Source: SAR202 cluster bacterium (GTDB taxonomy: Bacteria > Chloroflexota > Dehalococcoidia > Lucifugimonadales > UBA826). From it: 23,275 nt of DNA. Below are positions 15,123-23,207 of the stretch, piece by piece. The notes beneath the pieces were generated by a model. That model searched no databases. It was not told where the DNA came from and worked only from the letters and a program-made list of their open reading frames with translations. A program made the translations under genes and the position numbers. Position 1 is the first letter of the stretch, and each line of letters opens with the position of its first letter. The stretch lies in contig VFFY01000113.1 of NCBI GenBank assembly GCA_009392675.1, forward strand, positions 1 to 23,275, in the 5' to 3' direction.

Positions 15123-15539
15123 ATGCCTACGGTTAACCAGCTCATAAGGAAGAAGAGGCGCAAGAAGGTACGGAAAAATACGGCGCCTGCGTTAGATCTT
15201 AGTTGGAACACTCTCAAGAACAAGGCTAGCCGAGGGGCACGCTCTCCACACAAACGAGGGGTATGTGTCCAAGTTAGAACTCAGACACCTAAGAAACCTA
15301 ACTCGGCCTTAAGAAAGGTGGCTCGGGTAAGACTGACTAATGGAATGGAGGTCACCGCTTATATTCCGGGCGAGGGACATAATTTGCAGGAGCACTCAGT
15401 CGTTTTAATAAGAGGCGGTAAGGTTCGGGATTTGCCAGGAGTACGGTATCACGTTGTGCGAGGGGTTTTAGATACAGCTGGAGTTCAGGATCGAAAGAGA
15501 AGTCGTAGCAAATACGGAACTCGAATAGAAGAAAGTTAA
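15123..15539 (+). CDS. rpsL: Small ribosomal subunit protein S12
   Basis: A 138-residue S12, starting with the family N-terminus PTVNQLIRKKRRKK. AGGA at 15113-15116 lies six bases before ATG 15123; the open frame continues upstream across the transcription start and is not coding. The decoding-centre loop TPKKPNSALRK and the GGKVRDLPGVRYH loop containing the often-modified aspartate are intact. The loop between PAL and KRGVC is about 14 residues longer than in E. coli, matching the long S12 form of Bacillus and Thermus. The wild-type-like PKKPNS loop suggests no streptomycin-resistance change. Confidence 0.97.
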   Translation: MPTVNQLIRKKRRKKVRKNTAPALDLSWNTLKNKASRGARSPHKRGVCVQVRTQTPKKPNSALRKVARVRLTNGMEVTAYIPGEGHNLQEHSVVLIRGGKVRDLPGVRYHVVRGVLDTAGVQDRKRSRSKYGTRIEES

Positions 15540-15591
15540 ATTAATAGATAATGGCTTGTTGTAAATTAAGGTATCAATTCAGAGAAGTTAT

Positions 15592-16062
15592 ATGGCGAGA
15601 AGAAGAAGAGCAGAAATAAGAAAGATTTTGCCGGACCCTAAATATAATAGTGTCGATCTGGCCAAATTTATAAATAATGTTATGTCCAATGGTAAAAAAA
15701 CAGTTGCCCAAAGAATTGTTTACTCTGCCATAGAGAGCGCAGAGCAAGAGGCAGGCAGGTCCGGATTCGAGGTTTTCGAGCAAGCAATTCGAAACGCGAC
15801 TCCCATGATTGAAGTACGCTCCAGAAGAGTTGGAGGAGCCAATTACCAAGTGCCTGCCGAAGTTAGGCCGGCACGGCGTATGGCTTTAGCTATGAGATGG
15901 CTTGTTACTGGTGCTAGGCAAAGGACAGGTAGGGGAATGTCAGAGAAGTTGTCAGCTGAATTGTTGGATGCTTCTAGGGGGCAGGGAGCGGCTGTGAGGC
16001 GCAAAGAAGAGGTTTTCAGGATGGCAGAGGCCAACAGGGCTTTTGCTCATTATCGCTGGTGA
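15592..16062 (+). CDS. rpsG: Small ribosomal subunit protein S7
   Basis: A 156-residue S7 of normal length. ARRRRAEIRKILPDPKYNS at the N-terminus, the MSNGKKTVAQRIVY block (about 30-43), the VEVRSRRVGGANYQVP-like beta-hairpin near 75-89 and the C-terminal AEANRAFAHYRW are all conserved. It is the primary 16S rRNA binder of the 30S head and in E. coli the autogenous regulator of the str operon. The gap to rpsL is 52 bases with no long hairpin seen. A GAGAAG site precedes the ATG. Confidence 0.97.
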   Translation: MARRRRAEIRKILPDPKYNSVDLAKFINNVMSNGKKTVAQRIVYSAIESAEQEAGRSGFEVFEQAIRNATPMIEVRSRRVGGANYQVPAEVRPARRMALAMRWLVTGARQRTGRGMSEKLSAELLDASRGQGAAVRRKEEVFRMAEANRAFAHYRW

Positions 16063-16110
16063 TCGATTTAGTAATCTCTATTGAATAATCCCTATTGAAG
16101 GATATTGACA

Positions 16111-18165
16111 GTGGCACGGAATTCCCTAAAACAAACTAGAAATATTGGTTTTATAGCCCATATTGACGCAGGTAAAACAACTGTGTCAGAGAGAGTTTTA
16201 TATTTTACTGGGCGGATCCATAAATTGGGCACCGTTGATGATGGAAACACAGCTACCGATTGGATGGACCAAGAAAGAGAGAGGGGAATAACCATAGTCT
16301 CTGCCGCTACAGCGACGAAATGGAAAGATTGGGAGTTAAATATTATTGATACTCCCGGGCACGTGGATTTTACTGCGGAGGTGGAGAGGAGCCTTAGAAT
16401 TTTAGACGGTGGCATTGTTGTGTTTGATTCTGTAGCTGGAGTTCAACCTCAATCCGAGACTGTGTGGAGACAAGCTGATAAATATCAGGTGCCTCGCATA
16501 TGTTTTATAAATAAAATGGATAAGGTGGGTGCTGATTATTACCACGCGATAAGCACTATAGTGCAGAGACTAAAGGCAAACCCTGTTCCAATACAGATAC
16601 CTATGGGGAGTGAGGATCAATTCTATGGGGTCATCAATCTAGTGGAAGGTAGATCCTTTATATTCGATGATGAGGGGAACATGACTGAAGGTGGAGTCCC
16701 CGAAGAGTTCGCAGAAGAGTTTGAGGTCAGGCGGTCAGAAATGATTGAGAAGATAGCGGAGCAAGACGATAATCTTCTGGAAAAATTTCTTCTTGAAGAA
16801 GATATCTCGGAGGAAGAACTTAAGGCAGCTATACGGTCTGTAACCATTTCTAATAAAGTTGTTCCTGTTCTTTGTGGGACGGCTTTAAAGAACAAATGTG
16901 TTCAGCCTTTGCTAGATGCAATAGGAGAATATTTACCTTCGCCTTTGGATGTCCCTCCAGTAGAAGGTGTTAAGCCAGGTACTGATGATGTGATCGAGAG
17001 AGAGGCCAGCAACGACGAACCATTCGCCGCACTTGCCTTTAAAACTGTGACGGATCCCTTCATTGGTAGGCTTGTCTACTTCCGTGTTTACTCTGGTTCA
17101 GCAAAGTCAGGGACGAGTGTTTTGAATACTGTGACAGGAGATAGGGAAAGACTTGGCAGAATAGTTAAAATGCACGCAGACCAAAGGGAAGATGTTGAGG
17201 AGGTTTTTGCGGGGGAAATCGCCGCGGCAATTGGCCTCAAGGATACCACCACTGGCGAGACTATCAGCTCGATACAAGACCCGATTTTACTGGAAAAGAT
17301 TGAATTTCCAGATCCGGTCGTATCGGTTGCAATTGAACCCAAGGCTAGAGTAGATCAAGATAAGTTATCTGATGCATTGGTTAAATTGTCTGATGAAGAT
17401 CCCACTTTCACAATTATTTATGATGACGAAACCGGTCAGACTGTTATGTCAGGTATGGGTGAATTGCACCTGGAAATTCTAACCGATCGGATGAAGAGAG
17501 AATTTAAAGTTGAAGCCAACGTTGGAAAACCAAGGGTTGCATTCAGAGAGACTATTAGGAAAACAACAACCGCTGAAGGCAAATTTATAAGGCAATCGGG
17601 AGGTCATGGCCAGTATGGCCACGTGATAATAGAGATGGAGCCGCTTCAAAGAGGTGAGGGGGTACAGTTTGAAAACCGTATCAGAGGGGGATCTATTCCG
17701 ACCGAATTTATATCTTCAGTGGAGGTTGGCGTCCGAGGTGCGTTGAAAAATGGGCCTAAATCAGGATTCCCGGTGATTGATCTTCTGGTTAGGCTTATTG
17801 ATGGCACTTACCACGATGTTGATTCCTCCAAAGTTTCATTTGAAATTGCGGGTTCAATGGCCACAAGGACTGCTATTGATAGATGCAGTCCTGTTGTTCT
17901 AGAGCCTGTGATGAAACTGGAAGTTGTTACCCCTGAAGATTACTTGGGAGAAGTAATCGGGGATCTGGGTAGGAGAAGGGCTGGAGTGGAGAGTATTGAT
18001 GCCCAAGGGGACACACAAATAGTCAAAGCATCTCTTCCATTGGCTGAGAGTTTTGGATACGCAAATGATTTGCGCTCCATCACTCAAGGAAGAGCGGGAT
18101 ATTCTATGGAATTCGAAAAATATTTGGAAGCTCCTGAGTCAGTCGTGGAAGCTCAGGCCACTTAG
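16111..18165 (+). CDS. fusA: Translation elongation factor G
   Basis: A 684-residue EF-G with all five domains. In the G domain: AHIDAGKTT (G1), RERGITI (G2 area), DTPGHVDF (G3) and NKMDK (G4). GMGELHLEI and QSGGHGQYGHV mark domains III and IV, and the C-terminal GRAGYSMEF ends domain V. It catalyses tRNA-mRNA translocation and ribosome recycling with GTP. GTG 16111 is preferred: GAAGGA at 16097-16102 is eight bases upstream, and the protein then begins ARNSLKQTRNIG as expected. TTG 16105 would be only two bases from that site. It is followed after 12 bases by rpsJ; tuf, normally here, is absent. Confidence 0.97.
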   Translation: MARNSLKQTRNIGFIAHIDAGKTTVSERVLYFTGRIHKLGTVDDGNTATDWMDQERERGITIVSAATATKWKDWELNIIDTPGHVDFTAEVERSLRILDGGIVVFDSVAGVQPQSETVWRQADKYQVPRICFINKMDKVGADYYHAISTIVQRLKANPVPIQIPMGSEDQFYGVINLVEGRSFIFDDEGNMTEGGVPEEFAEEFEVRRSEMIEKIAEQDDNLLEKFLLEEDISEEELKAAIRSVTISNKVVPVLCGTALKNKCVQPLLDAIGEYLPSPLDVPPVEGVKPGTDDVIEREASNDEPFAALAFKTVTDPFIGRLVYFRVYSGSAKSGTSVLNTVTGDRERLGRIVKMHADQREDVEEVFAGEIAAAIGLKDTTTGETISSIQDPILLEKIEFPDPVVSVAIEPKARVDQDKLSDALVKLSDEDPTFTIIYDDETGQTVMSGMGELHLEILTDRMKREFKVEANVGKPRVAFRETIRKTTTAEGKFIRQSGGHGQYGHVIIEMEPLQRGEGVQFENRIRGGSIPTEFISSVEVGVRGALKNGPKSGFPVIDLLVRLIDGTYHDVDSSKVSFEIAGSMATRTAIDRCSPVVLEPVMKLEVVTPEDYLGEVIGDLGRRRAGVESIDAQGDTQIVKASLPLAESFGYANDLRSITQGRAGYSMEFEKYLEAPESVVEAQAT

Positions 18166-18177
18166 GACATTTAAGAA

Positions 18178-18492
18178 ATGGTACAGAACGCTCAAAAAAT
18201 CAGGGTTATATTAAAAGCATTTGATCACAGAATTTTGGATCAATCCGCAGGCCAGATAGTTGAAACTGCTGAAAGGACTGGAGCTAGGGTTGCTGGTCCG
18301 GTGCCACTGCCCACTGCTATTAAACGGTTTTGTGTGTTAAGGGCGCCTCATATTGATAAGGATTCTCGGGAGCATTTCGAGATGCGGACTCATAATCGAC
18401 TTATCGATATACATAACCCCACATCTAAAACGATAGATTCATTGACTAATTTGGACATGCCTGCTGGTGTGGACATATCAATCAAGTTGTAG
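18178..18492 (+). CDS. rpsJ: Small ribosomal subunit protein S10 (NusE)
   Basis: A 104-residue S10. IRVILKAFDHRILDQSAGQI near the N-terminus, VAGPVPLPT at 38-46 and HFEMRTHNRLIDI in the middle are diagnostic. S10 is both a 30S head protein and, as NusE, a transcription antitermination factor that links RNA polymerase to the ribosome. It starts 12 bases after fusA, so the str and S10 gene blocks are continuous here with no separate S10 promoter or leader. Confidence 0.97.
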   Translation: MVQNAQKIRVILKAFDHRILDQSAGQIVETAERTGARVAGPVPLPTAIKRFCVLRAPHIDKDSREHFEMRTHNRLIDIHNPTSKTIDSLTNLDMPAGVDISIKL

Positions 18493-18502
18493 GTACGGAA
18501 AG

Positions 18503-19135
18503 ATGTCAATTGTAGGGATAATAGGCAAAGTCATTGGGGGAACCCAGCATTTTTATGAAGACGGTACTGCTCACGCAGTTACTGCTATTGAAGCTGGCCC
18601 TTGTACTATCACCCAGATTAAATCTTTGAAAAAAGATGGATACCAAAGCGTTCAATTGGGATTTGAAAGGCTTAAGAAGGCAAATAAGCCAAAGAGGGGT
18701 CACTTAGCGGTGGCTGGTGATGACCTGTTCCGACACCTTCGGGAGACAAAGTCCGAAGACTATGAAAGTTTAGAACTGGGGTCCCAAATTGACGTGGGAA
18801 TGTTTGAGGTGGGAGAAAAAGTTAATGTCACAGGGATTTCGAAAGGAAAAGGGTTTCAAGGGGGAGTTAAAAGATATAACTTTCGGGGAGGACCTAAAAC
18901 TCACGGTCAATCTGATAGGCATCGTGCCCCAGGATCAATTGGAGCCGGAACCACCCCGGGACGTGTCATCAAAGGAATGAGAATGGCAGGTCGTATGGGT
19001 GGAGACAAGGTGACTGTGAAGAATTTAGATGTCGTAATGGTGGATACTGAGAGGAATCTTCTGTTGGTGAAAGGTGCTGTACCAGGGCATCGTAATTCTG
19101 TGTTACTTATATCTAAATCCAATACAAAGAGTTAA
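18503..19135 (+). CDS. rplC: Large ribosomal subunit protein L3
   Basis: A 210-residue L3, with the family N-terminus GIIGKVIGGTQHF, the central GKGFQGGVKRYNFRGGPKTHG and RAPGSIGAGTTPGRVIKG segments that reach toward the peptidyl transferase centre, and MAGRMGGDKVTVKNL near the C-terminal third. ATG 18503 fits the conserved start; an open extension back to 18467 overlaps rpsJ and is not needed. It is one of the earliest 23S rRNA binders. Tightly packed with rpsJ (10-base gap) and rplD (5-base gap). Confidence 0.97.
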   Translation: MSIVGIIGKVIGGTQHFYEDGTAHAVTAIEAGPCTITQIKSLKKDGYQSVQLGFERLKKANKPKRGHLAVAGDDLFRHLRETKSEDYESLELGSQIDVGMFEVGEKVNVTGISKGKGFQGGVKRYNFRGGPKTHGQSDRHRAPGSIGAGTTPGRVIKGMRMAGRMGGDKVTVKNLDVVMVDTERNLLLVKGAVPGHRNSVLLISKSNTKS

Positions 19136-19140
19136 AAGTA

Positions 19141-20088
19141 GTGAAACTTCAAATAAAAAATATTCAAGGAGAGAACGCTGGCGATCTGGAAGTTCGTGAC
19201 GATGTTTTTGGGGTGCCAGTCAAATCGGCCTTGGTTCATCAGGTAATGGTTGGCCAGCTGGCCAACAAAAGGCAAGGCACGGCCAAAACCAAAACCAGAT
19301 CAGAAGTGTCAGGCGGCGGGGCTAAACCTCGACCACAAAAAGGCACCGGAAGTTCCAGGCAGGGCTCTACTAGTTCCCCTGTGTGGGTTGGTGGAGGAAG
19401 AGCCTTTGGCCCTTCCCCGCGAAGCTACAGGAAACGGACTCCCAAGAAGATGAGGCGTTTGGCATTGCTGTCAGTCTTGTCTGATAAGGCTCGTCATTCA
19501 GATTTACTTCTTCTTGATTCTCTAGAATTGAAGGAAGGAAAGACAAAAGAAATTGTGTCGATACTTTCTGATTTGAATGTCTCGAATTCAGCTTTGATAG
19601 TGACTGATGGAACAAATAAAAAATTGGTTCAATCAGCAGGAAATGTTGGTAAGGTAAGAACTTTACCAGTGCAAGTACTCAACACACTAGAGTTACTTAA
19701 TAAAAAGCAATTAATAATCACGGTTGATGCAGTAAAAAGGATCGAAGAGTTATGGGGAGGAGTTTATAGAGGGGAAAGTTCTTCAAGCGATTCTTCAGGT
19801 GAAGAAATTAATGTGGAGAAAGAAGAAGCTCATGCTGAGCCCCAAATTGTGGAAGATGCGGTGGAGGAGGTTGTTGTCGAAGAAGTCAATATAACTTCCG
19901 TAGAAGAGCTCAACCTTTCGACCAGAACTAGAAATATATTGCTGCAAGCGGGCGTTACTGAAATCAATGATCTGATAGGTCTGTCCAAAGTGGAACTTAT
20001 GGCTATACAAAGCTTTGGAGAGAAGTCTTATCTGGAAGTTCGAGAACAGTTGCGAAATATAAATTTACTGCCTTCAGACTGGAAATAA
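19141..20088 (+). CDS. rplD: Large ribosomal subunit protein L4 fused to an RNA polymerase alpha-CTD-like domain
   Basis: The protein is 315 residues against about 205 for typical L4. Residues 1-207 are a complete L4, including the rRNA-binding loop (GTAKTKTRSEVSGGGAKPRPQKGTG, about 46-70) and the WVGGGRAFGP segment at 82-91. They end at the usual IEELWGG. Residues 208-249 form an acidic Ser/Glu/Val linker (GESSSSDSSGEE onward). Residues 251-315 align without gaps to the alpha-subunit C-terminal domain. VEELNLSTRTRNILL parallels E. coli VDDLELTVRSANCLK, and SFGEKSYLEV parallels NLGKKSLTEI. Arg262, Asn265, Gly293, Lys295 and Ser296 match E. coli R265, N268, G296, K298 and S299, which contact DNA. 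One intact frame with no frameshift. The start is GTG 19141, five bases after rplC. L4 binds 23S rRNA and, in E. coli, represses its own operon; a regulatory role of the extra domain is inference. Confidence 0.93.
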   Translation: MKLQIKNIQGENAGDLEVRDDVFGVPVKSALVHQVMVGQLANKRQGTAKTKTRSEVSGGGAKPRPQKGTGSSRQGSTSSPVWVGGGRAFGPSPRSYRKRTPKKMRRLALLSVLSDKARHSDLLLLDSLELKEGKTKEIVSILSDLNVSNSALIVTDGTNKKLVQSAGNVGKVRTLPVQVLNTLELLNKKQLIITVDAVKRIEELWGGVYRGESSSSDSSGEEINVEKEEAHAEPQIVEDAVEEVVVEEVNITSVEELNLSTRTRNILLQAGVTEINDLIGLSKVELMAIQSFGEKSYLEVREQLRNINLLPSDWK

Positions 20089-20101
20089 AAGGTAAGCAGA
20101 G

Positions 20102-20395
20102 ATGAGTAAGCATCATAAATACGCAATTTTAAAACGACCCTTGATCACGGAAAAATCTACACTGATGCAAGAAAATGGTCGCTATGTATTTGAAGTGGCC
20201 AAAACTGCTACTAAACTCGAAGTTAAAGAGGCAGTTCAGGAAGTTTTCGGAGTCACGGTGATTAAAGTTCACACCATGAACGTAAAAGGAAAAATGAAGC
20301 GCTTTGGCCCCAAATTTTCTCAGAGACCCTCCTGGAAGAAGGCCATCGTTTTGGTGGCCCCTGGGGATTCAATAACTTTGTTTGAGGGAGTTTGA
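20102..20395 (+). CDS. rplW: Large ribosomal subunit protein L23
   Basis: A 97-residue L23: KRPLITEKSTLMQENGRYVF at the N-terminus, then ATKLEVKEAVQEVFGVTVIKV and the RFGPKFSQRPSWKKAIV loop. It lies at the polypeptide exit and docks trigger factor and SRP. Normal length. Its TGA stop shares one base with the rplB ATG (TGATG), indicating translational coupling. Confidence 0.97.
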   Translation: MSKHHKYAILKRPLITEKSTLMQENGRYVFEVAKTATKLEVKEAVQEVFGVTVIKVHTMNVKGKMKRFGPKFSQRPSWKKAIVLVAPGDSITLFEGV

Positions 20396-21228
20396 TGGCA
20401 TTAAAAACTAGAAAACCAACAACCCCCGGCCAAAGGGGATTAGTACTTCAGAGTACGGACGATATAACTGAAAGAAAGCCGCGAAAAAACTTAGTCAAGC
20501 CCTTAAAGAAAACAGGTGGAAGAAATTCTTCCGGGCGTGTAACGGTGAGGCATCGTGGTGGAGGTCATAAGAGACGATATAGAGTAATCGACTTCAAAAG
20601 AGATAATTATGGTGTGTCTGGGACCGTCGAGACCATTGAATATGATCCTAATCGCTCTTGCCGAATAGCTCTTATTAAGTTTGAGAACGGTGATTGGCGA
20701 TATATCCTGGCTCCAAATGAAATTCATGTAGGAGACCGAGTTAGATCTGGTGAGGACGCTGATATTCGTCCAGGCCATGCATTGCCATTAGAAAAAATGC
20801 CATCAGGAACTTTGGTTCACAATGTGGAATTGACTAAAGGAAAAGGTGGGCAGATCGTGAGAAGTGCGGGTGGCTATGCACAGGTACTGGCTAGCGAGGG
20901 GAAGTACACCTTATTACGCTTACCCTCCGGAGAAATGAGAAATGTTTTAAGTATGTGCATGGCGACGGTTGGTCAATTGAGCGCCCTGGATAAGAAAAAT
21001 GTGAAACTTGGTAAAGCCGGCAGGAATAGAAACTTGGGGAGAAGACCATCGGTGCGTGGGGTTGCAATGGCTCCAAACGCTCATCCACACGGGGGAGGAG
21101 AAGGTAAGTCCCCGATAGGTATGCCTGGGCCAAAAACCCCATGGGGCAAACCTGCTCTTGGATATAGAACCAGGAAAAAGAAAAAACCCTCTAGTAAATT
21201 CATAGTAAGAAGAAGATATGACAAGTAA
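20395..21228 (+). CDS. rplB: Large ribosomal subunit protein L2
   Basis: A 277-residue L2 of normal length. GGRNSSGRVTVRHRGGGHKR at about 42-61, the middle barrel, and the C-terminal block NAHPHGGGEGKSPIG with the functionally important histidine are present. Bacterial L2 commonly has DHPHGG; here the residue before HPHGG is Ala. It is needed for subunit association and peptidyl transfer. ATG 20395 overlaps the rplW stop and has GAGGGAG at 20384-20390. Confidence 0.97.
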   Translation: MALKTRKPTTPGQRGLVLQSTDDITERKPRKNLVKPLKKTGGRNSSGRVTVRHRGGGHKRRYRVIDFKRDNYGVSGTVETIEYDPNRSCRIALIKFENGDWRYILAPNEIHVGDRVRSGEDADIRPGHALPLEKMPSGTLVHNVELTKGKGGQIVRSAGGYAQVLASEGKYTLLRLPSGEMRNVLSMCMATVGQLSALDKKNVKLGKAGRNRNLGRRPSVRGVAMAPNAHPHGGGEGKSPIGMPGPKTPWGKPALGYRTRKKKKPSSKFIVRRRYDK

Positions 21229-21249
21229 ATCATTAAAAGGTGTAACTAA

Positions 21250-21534
21250 ATGTCGCGTTCAATAAAGAAAGGGCCGTACGTGCACCCAAAATTGGCCAAA
21301 AAGATTGACCAAGCAGTTAAATCAAATAGTAGAGAAGTGATAAAAACTTGGTCCAGGGCATCTATGATCATGCCTGATATGTTGGGGTTGACCATCGCAG
21401 TACACGATGGCAGAAGGCATGTGCCGGTATTTGTCACTGAAAATATGGTTGGTCATAAATTAGGAGAGTTTTCACCAACTCGAACTTTTAGAGGCCATTC
21501 AACAAAATCGGAAAGAGCGTCTAGGATCGGATAG
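21250..21534 (+). CDS. rpsS: Small ribosomal subunit protein S19
   Basis: A 94-residue S19. SRSIKKGPYVHPKL at the N-terminus, TWSRASMIMPDMLGLTIAVH in the middle and MVGHKLGEFSPTRTFRGH toward the C-terminus are diagnostic. It sits in the 30S head near S13 and is a known RimM partner. The gap to rplB is 21 bases. Confidence 0.97.
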   Translation: MSRSIKKGPYVHPKLAKKIDQAVKSNSREVIKTWSRASMIMPDMLGLTIAVHDGRRHVPVFVTENMVGHKLGEFSPTRTFRGHSTKSERASRIG

Positions 21535-21562
21535 AAAGATCGACCTTTACTGAGGAATAGTA

Positions 21563-21901
21563 GTGAGTATAAGAGCAAAATCGAGTAATACAGGTATATC
21601 GGTAAAAAAGCTGAAGCCTATAGCTAATTTAGTTAGGGGTATGAAGGTCAATGAGGCCTTGACAGCCTTGCAATTTTTGCAATCGCCAGCGGCAGCTAGA
21701 GTTGCGAAAACTGTAAAATCAGCGGCTTCAAATGCAGAAAATGAATTGATGGCTAGGAGCGAGGATTTAAAAATAGTCGAAATATTCGCTAATGAGGGCC
21801 CTCGACTCAAAAGATTTAGAGCTCGAGCACGGGGAAGAGTTGGGCGTATTAACAGAAGAAGTAGCCATATAACAGTTGTAGTTGAAGAGGAGGAACTGTA
21901 G
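21563..21901 (+). CDS. rplV: Large ribosomal subunit protein L22
   Basis: A 112-residue L22. ISVKKLKPIANLVRGMKV and AAARVAKTVKSAASNAE form the globular domain. The extended hairpin GPRLKRFRARARGRVGRI lines the exit tunnel. The C-terminus ends in VVVEEEEL. The GTG start at 21563 has GAGGAA about seven bases upstream (21552-21557). Its last codons contain the strong AGAGGAGGA that serves rpsC. Confidence 0.96.
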   Translation: MSIRAKSSNTGISVKKLKPIANLVRGMKVNEALTALQFLQSPAAARVAKTVKSAASNAENELMARSEDLKIVEIFANEGPRLKRFRARARGRVGRINRRSSHITVVVEEEEL

Positions 21902-21902
21902 T

Positions 21903-22745
21903 TTGGGACAGAAAATTCACCCTAATGGTTTTAGAGTAGGTATCACTAGAGATTGGCATGCTACTTGGTTTGCTGGGCAAAGAGAGTACGCTGGCTTTGT
22001 GAAAGAGGATATAAATATTCGGCAAGCGATAGATGTGATGTATCAAGACGCTGGAATATCAAAAGTTGATATTGAAAGGGACTCTAATGAGGTAGCGGTT
22101 ACTATCCATACCGCAAGACCCGGTATTGTGATTGGTAGAGGAGGCCAGAGGGTAGACGAGCTTAGGAAAAATTTGGAAAACCTCACAGGAAGCCGAAGAG
22201 CCAAACTTAATGTAGTAGAGGTTAGGCAAGCAGAATTAGATGCCTATCTCGTAGCCCGTAACATCGCCGACCAACTTGAAAGGAGAATAGCCTTCAGAAG
22301 AGCTATTCGACAAGCGGTAATGCGAACAATGCAGGCTGGGGCTGAGGGAATAAAAATTGCATGTTCAGGAAGACTTGCTGGCGCAGATATAGCTAGAGCA
22401 GAAAAAGCGATGGAAGGAAGAGTTCCATTACACACCCTAAGGGCAGACATAGATTATGGATTAGCAGAGGCTAAAACAGAGTTTGGTGTTATAGGGGTAA
22501 AAGTATGGATTTGCAGAGGAGAAATATTGAACCCGACGATAATTGGGGAAAATTCATCTAGTTCAGACCCAATCGCGGCTTCAAACGAAATAGAAGAAAC
22601 AGATGTGGCACCAATCCAAGTGATGGTTACCGCTCAAGAGGATGACCAAGTTTCTACTGGATCTTCATCTTCTTTGGATCAAACAGCATTGGTGAACGAA
22701 GACAACAAAGAAGATGAAGGAGCAAATACAGATGCTTCAACCTAA
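21903..22745 (+). CDS. rpsC: Small ribosomal subunit protein S3 with long acidic C-terminal tail
   Basis: A 280-residue S3. GQKIHPNGFRVGITRDW opens the protein. The type-2 KH domain has its loop in VIGRGGQRV (76-84), and the C-terminal domain covers about 110-210, ending in GVKVWICRGEIL as in other S3 proteins. Residues 211-280 are an additional acidic, Ser/Thr-rich, low-complexity tail (SSSSDP, DDQVSTGSSSS, EDNKEDEG) with no recognised domain; E. coli S3 is 233 residues and B. subtilis about 218. The start is TTG 21903, one base after the rplV stop, with AGAGGAGGA at 21886-21894; the longer frame from 21882 is unlikely. The end overlaps rplP by 14 bases. S3 lines the mRNA entry channel, so the tail would sit near it. 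Confidence 0.95.
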   Translation: MGQKIHPNGFRVGITRDWHATWFAGQREYAGFVKEDINIRQAIDVMYQDAGISKVDIERDSNEVAVTIHTARPGIVIGRGGQRVDELRKNLENLTGSRRAKLNVVEVRQAELDAYLVARNIADQLERRIAFRRAIRQAVMRTMQAGAEGIKIACSGRLAGADIARAEKAMEGRVPLHTLRADIDYGLAEAKTEFGVIGVKVWICRGEILNPTIIGENSSSSDPIAASNEIEETDVAPIQVMVTAQEDDQVSTGSSSSLDQTALVNEDNKEDEGANTDAST

Positions 22746-23157
22746 AAGAGTGAAATATAGAAACCACCATAGGGGTAGGAGGAAAGGGTTAGCTATTGCT
22801 GGTAGTTCCCTAAATTTCGGTGATTTTGGACTGAAGGCCACGGAAAATGCTTGGGTAACTTCCAGACAAATCGAGGCTGCCAGAAGAGCTATGACAAGGT
22901 ATGCGAGGAGAGGTGGAAGAATGTGGGTAAGGGTATTTCCTGATAAAAGTGTAACGGCTAGGGCTGCAGAAACGAGGATGGGAAAAGGTAAGGGAGCCCC
23001 AGATCATTGGGTTGCAGTTGTTAAACCAGGGAAAATAATGTTTGAGATGGCCGGTATACCGGAGGAAACTGCTAAACATGCACTTACTTTGGCCGCATCA
23101 AAAATGCCTATGGGAACCCGAATTGTTTCTAGGTCTAATGTAAGGTCCAAAGAATAG
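22732..23157 (+). CDS. rplP: Large ribosomal subunit protein L16
   Basis: A 141-residue L16: LQPKRVKYRNHHRGRRKG at the start, RQIEAARRAMTRYARRGG in the middle and MGKGKGAPDHWVAVVKPG in the C-terminal third, all diagnostic. The ATG at 22732 lies inside rpsC, with AAGGAG at 22717-22722 nine bases upstream; the ATG at 22714 would add six unconserved residues. L16 helps place the A-site tRNA acceptor arm. Confidence 0.96.
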   Translation: MLQPKRVKYRNHHRGRRKGLAIAGSSLNFGDFGLKATENAWVTSRQIEAARRAMTRYARRGGRMWVRVFPDKSVTARAAETRMGKGKGAPDHWVAVVKPGKIMFEMAGIPEETAKHALTLAASKMPMGTRIVSRSNVRSKE

Positions 23158-23207
23158 AATAATTAACAAACCATGGAAAAACTTCAAACTACAACAGCGA
23201 GCTAATT

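Noticed and set aside
23173..23205. Ten-codon open frame between rplP and rpmC
   Set aside because: Too short, with no ribosome-binding site; probably chance.
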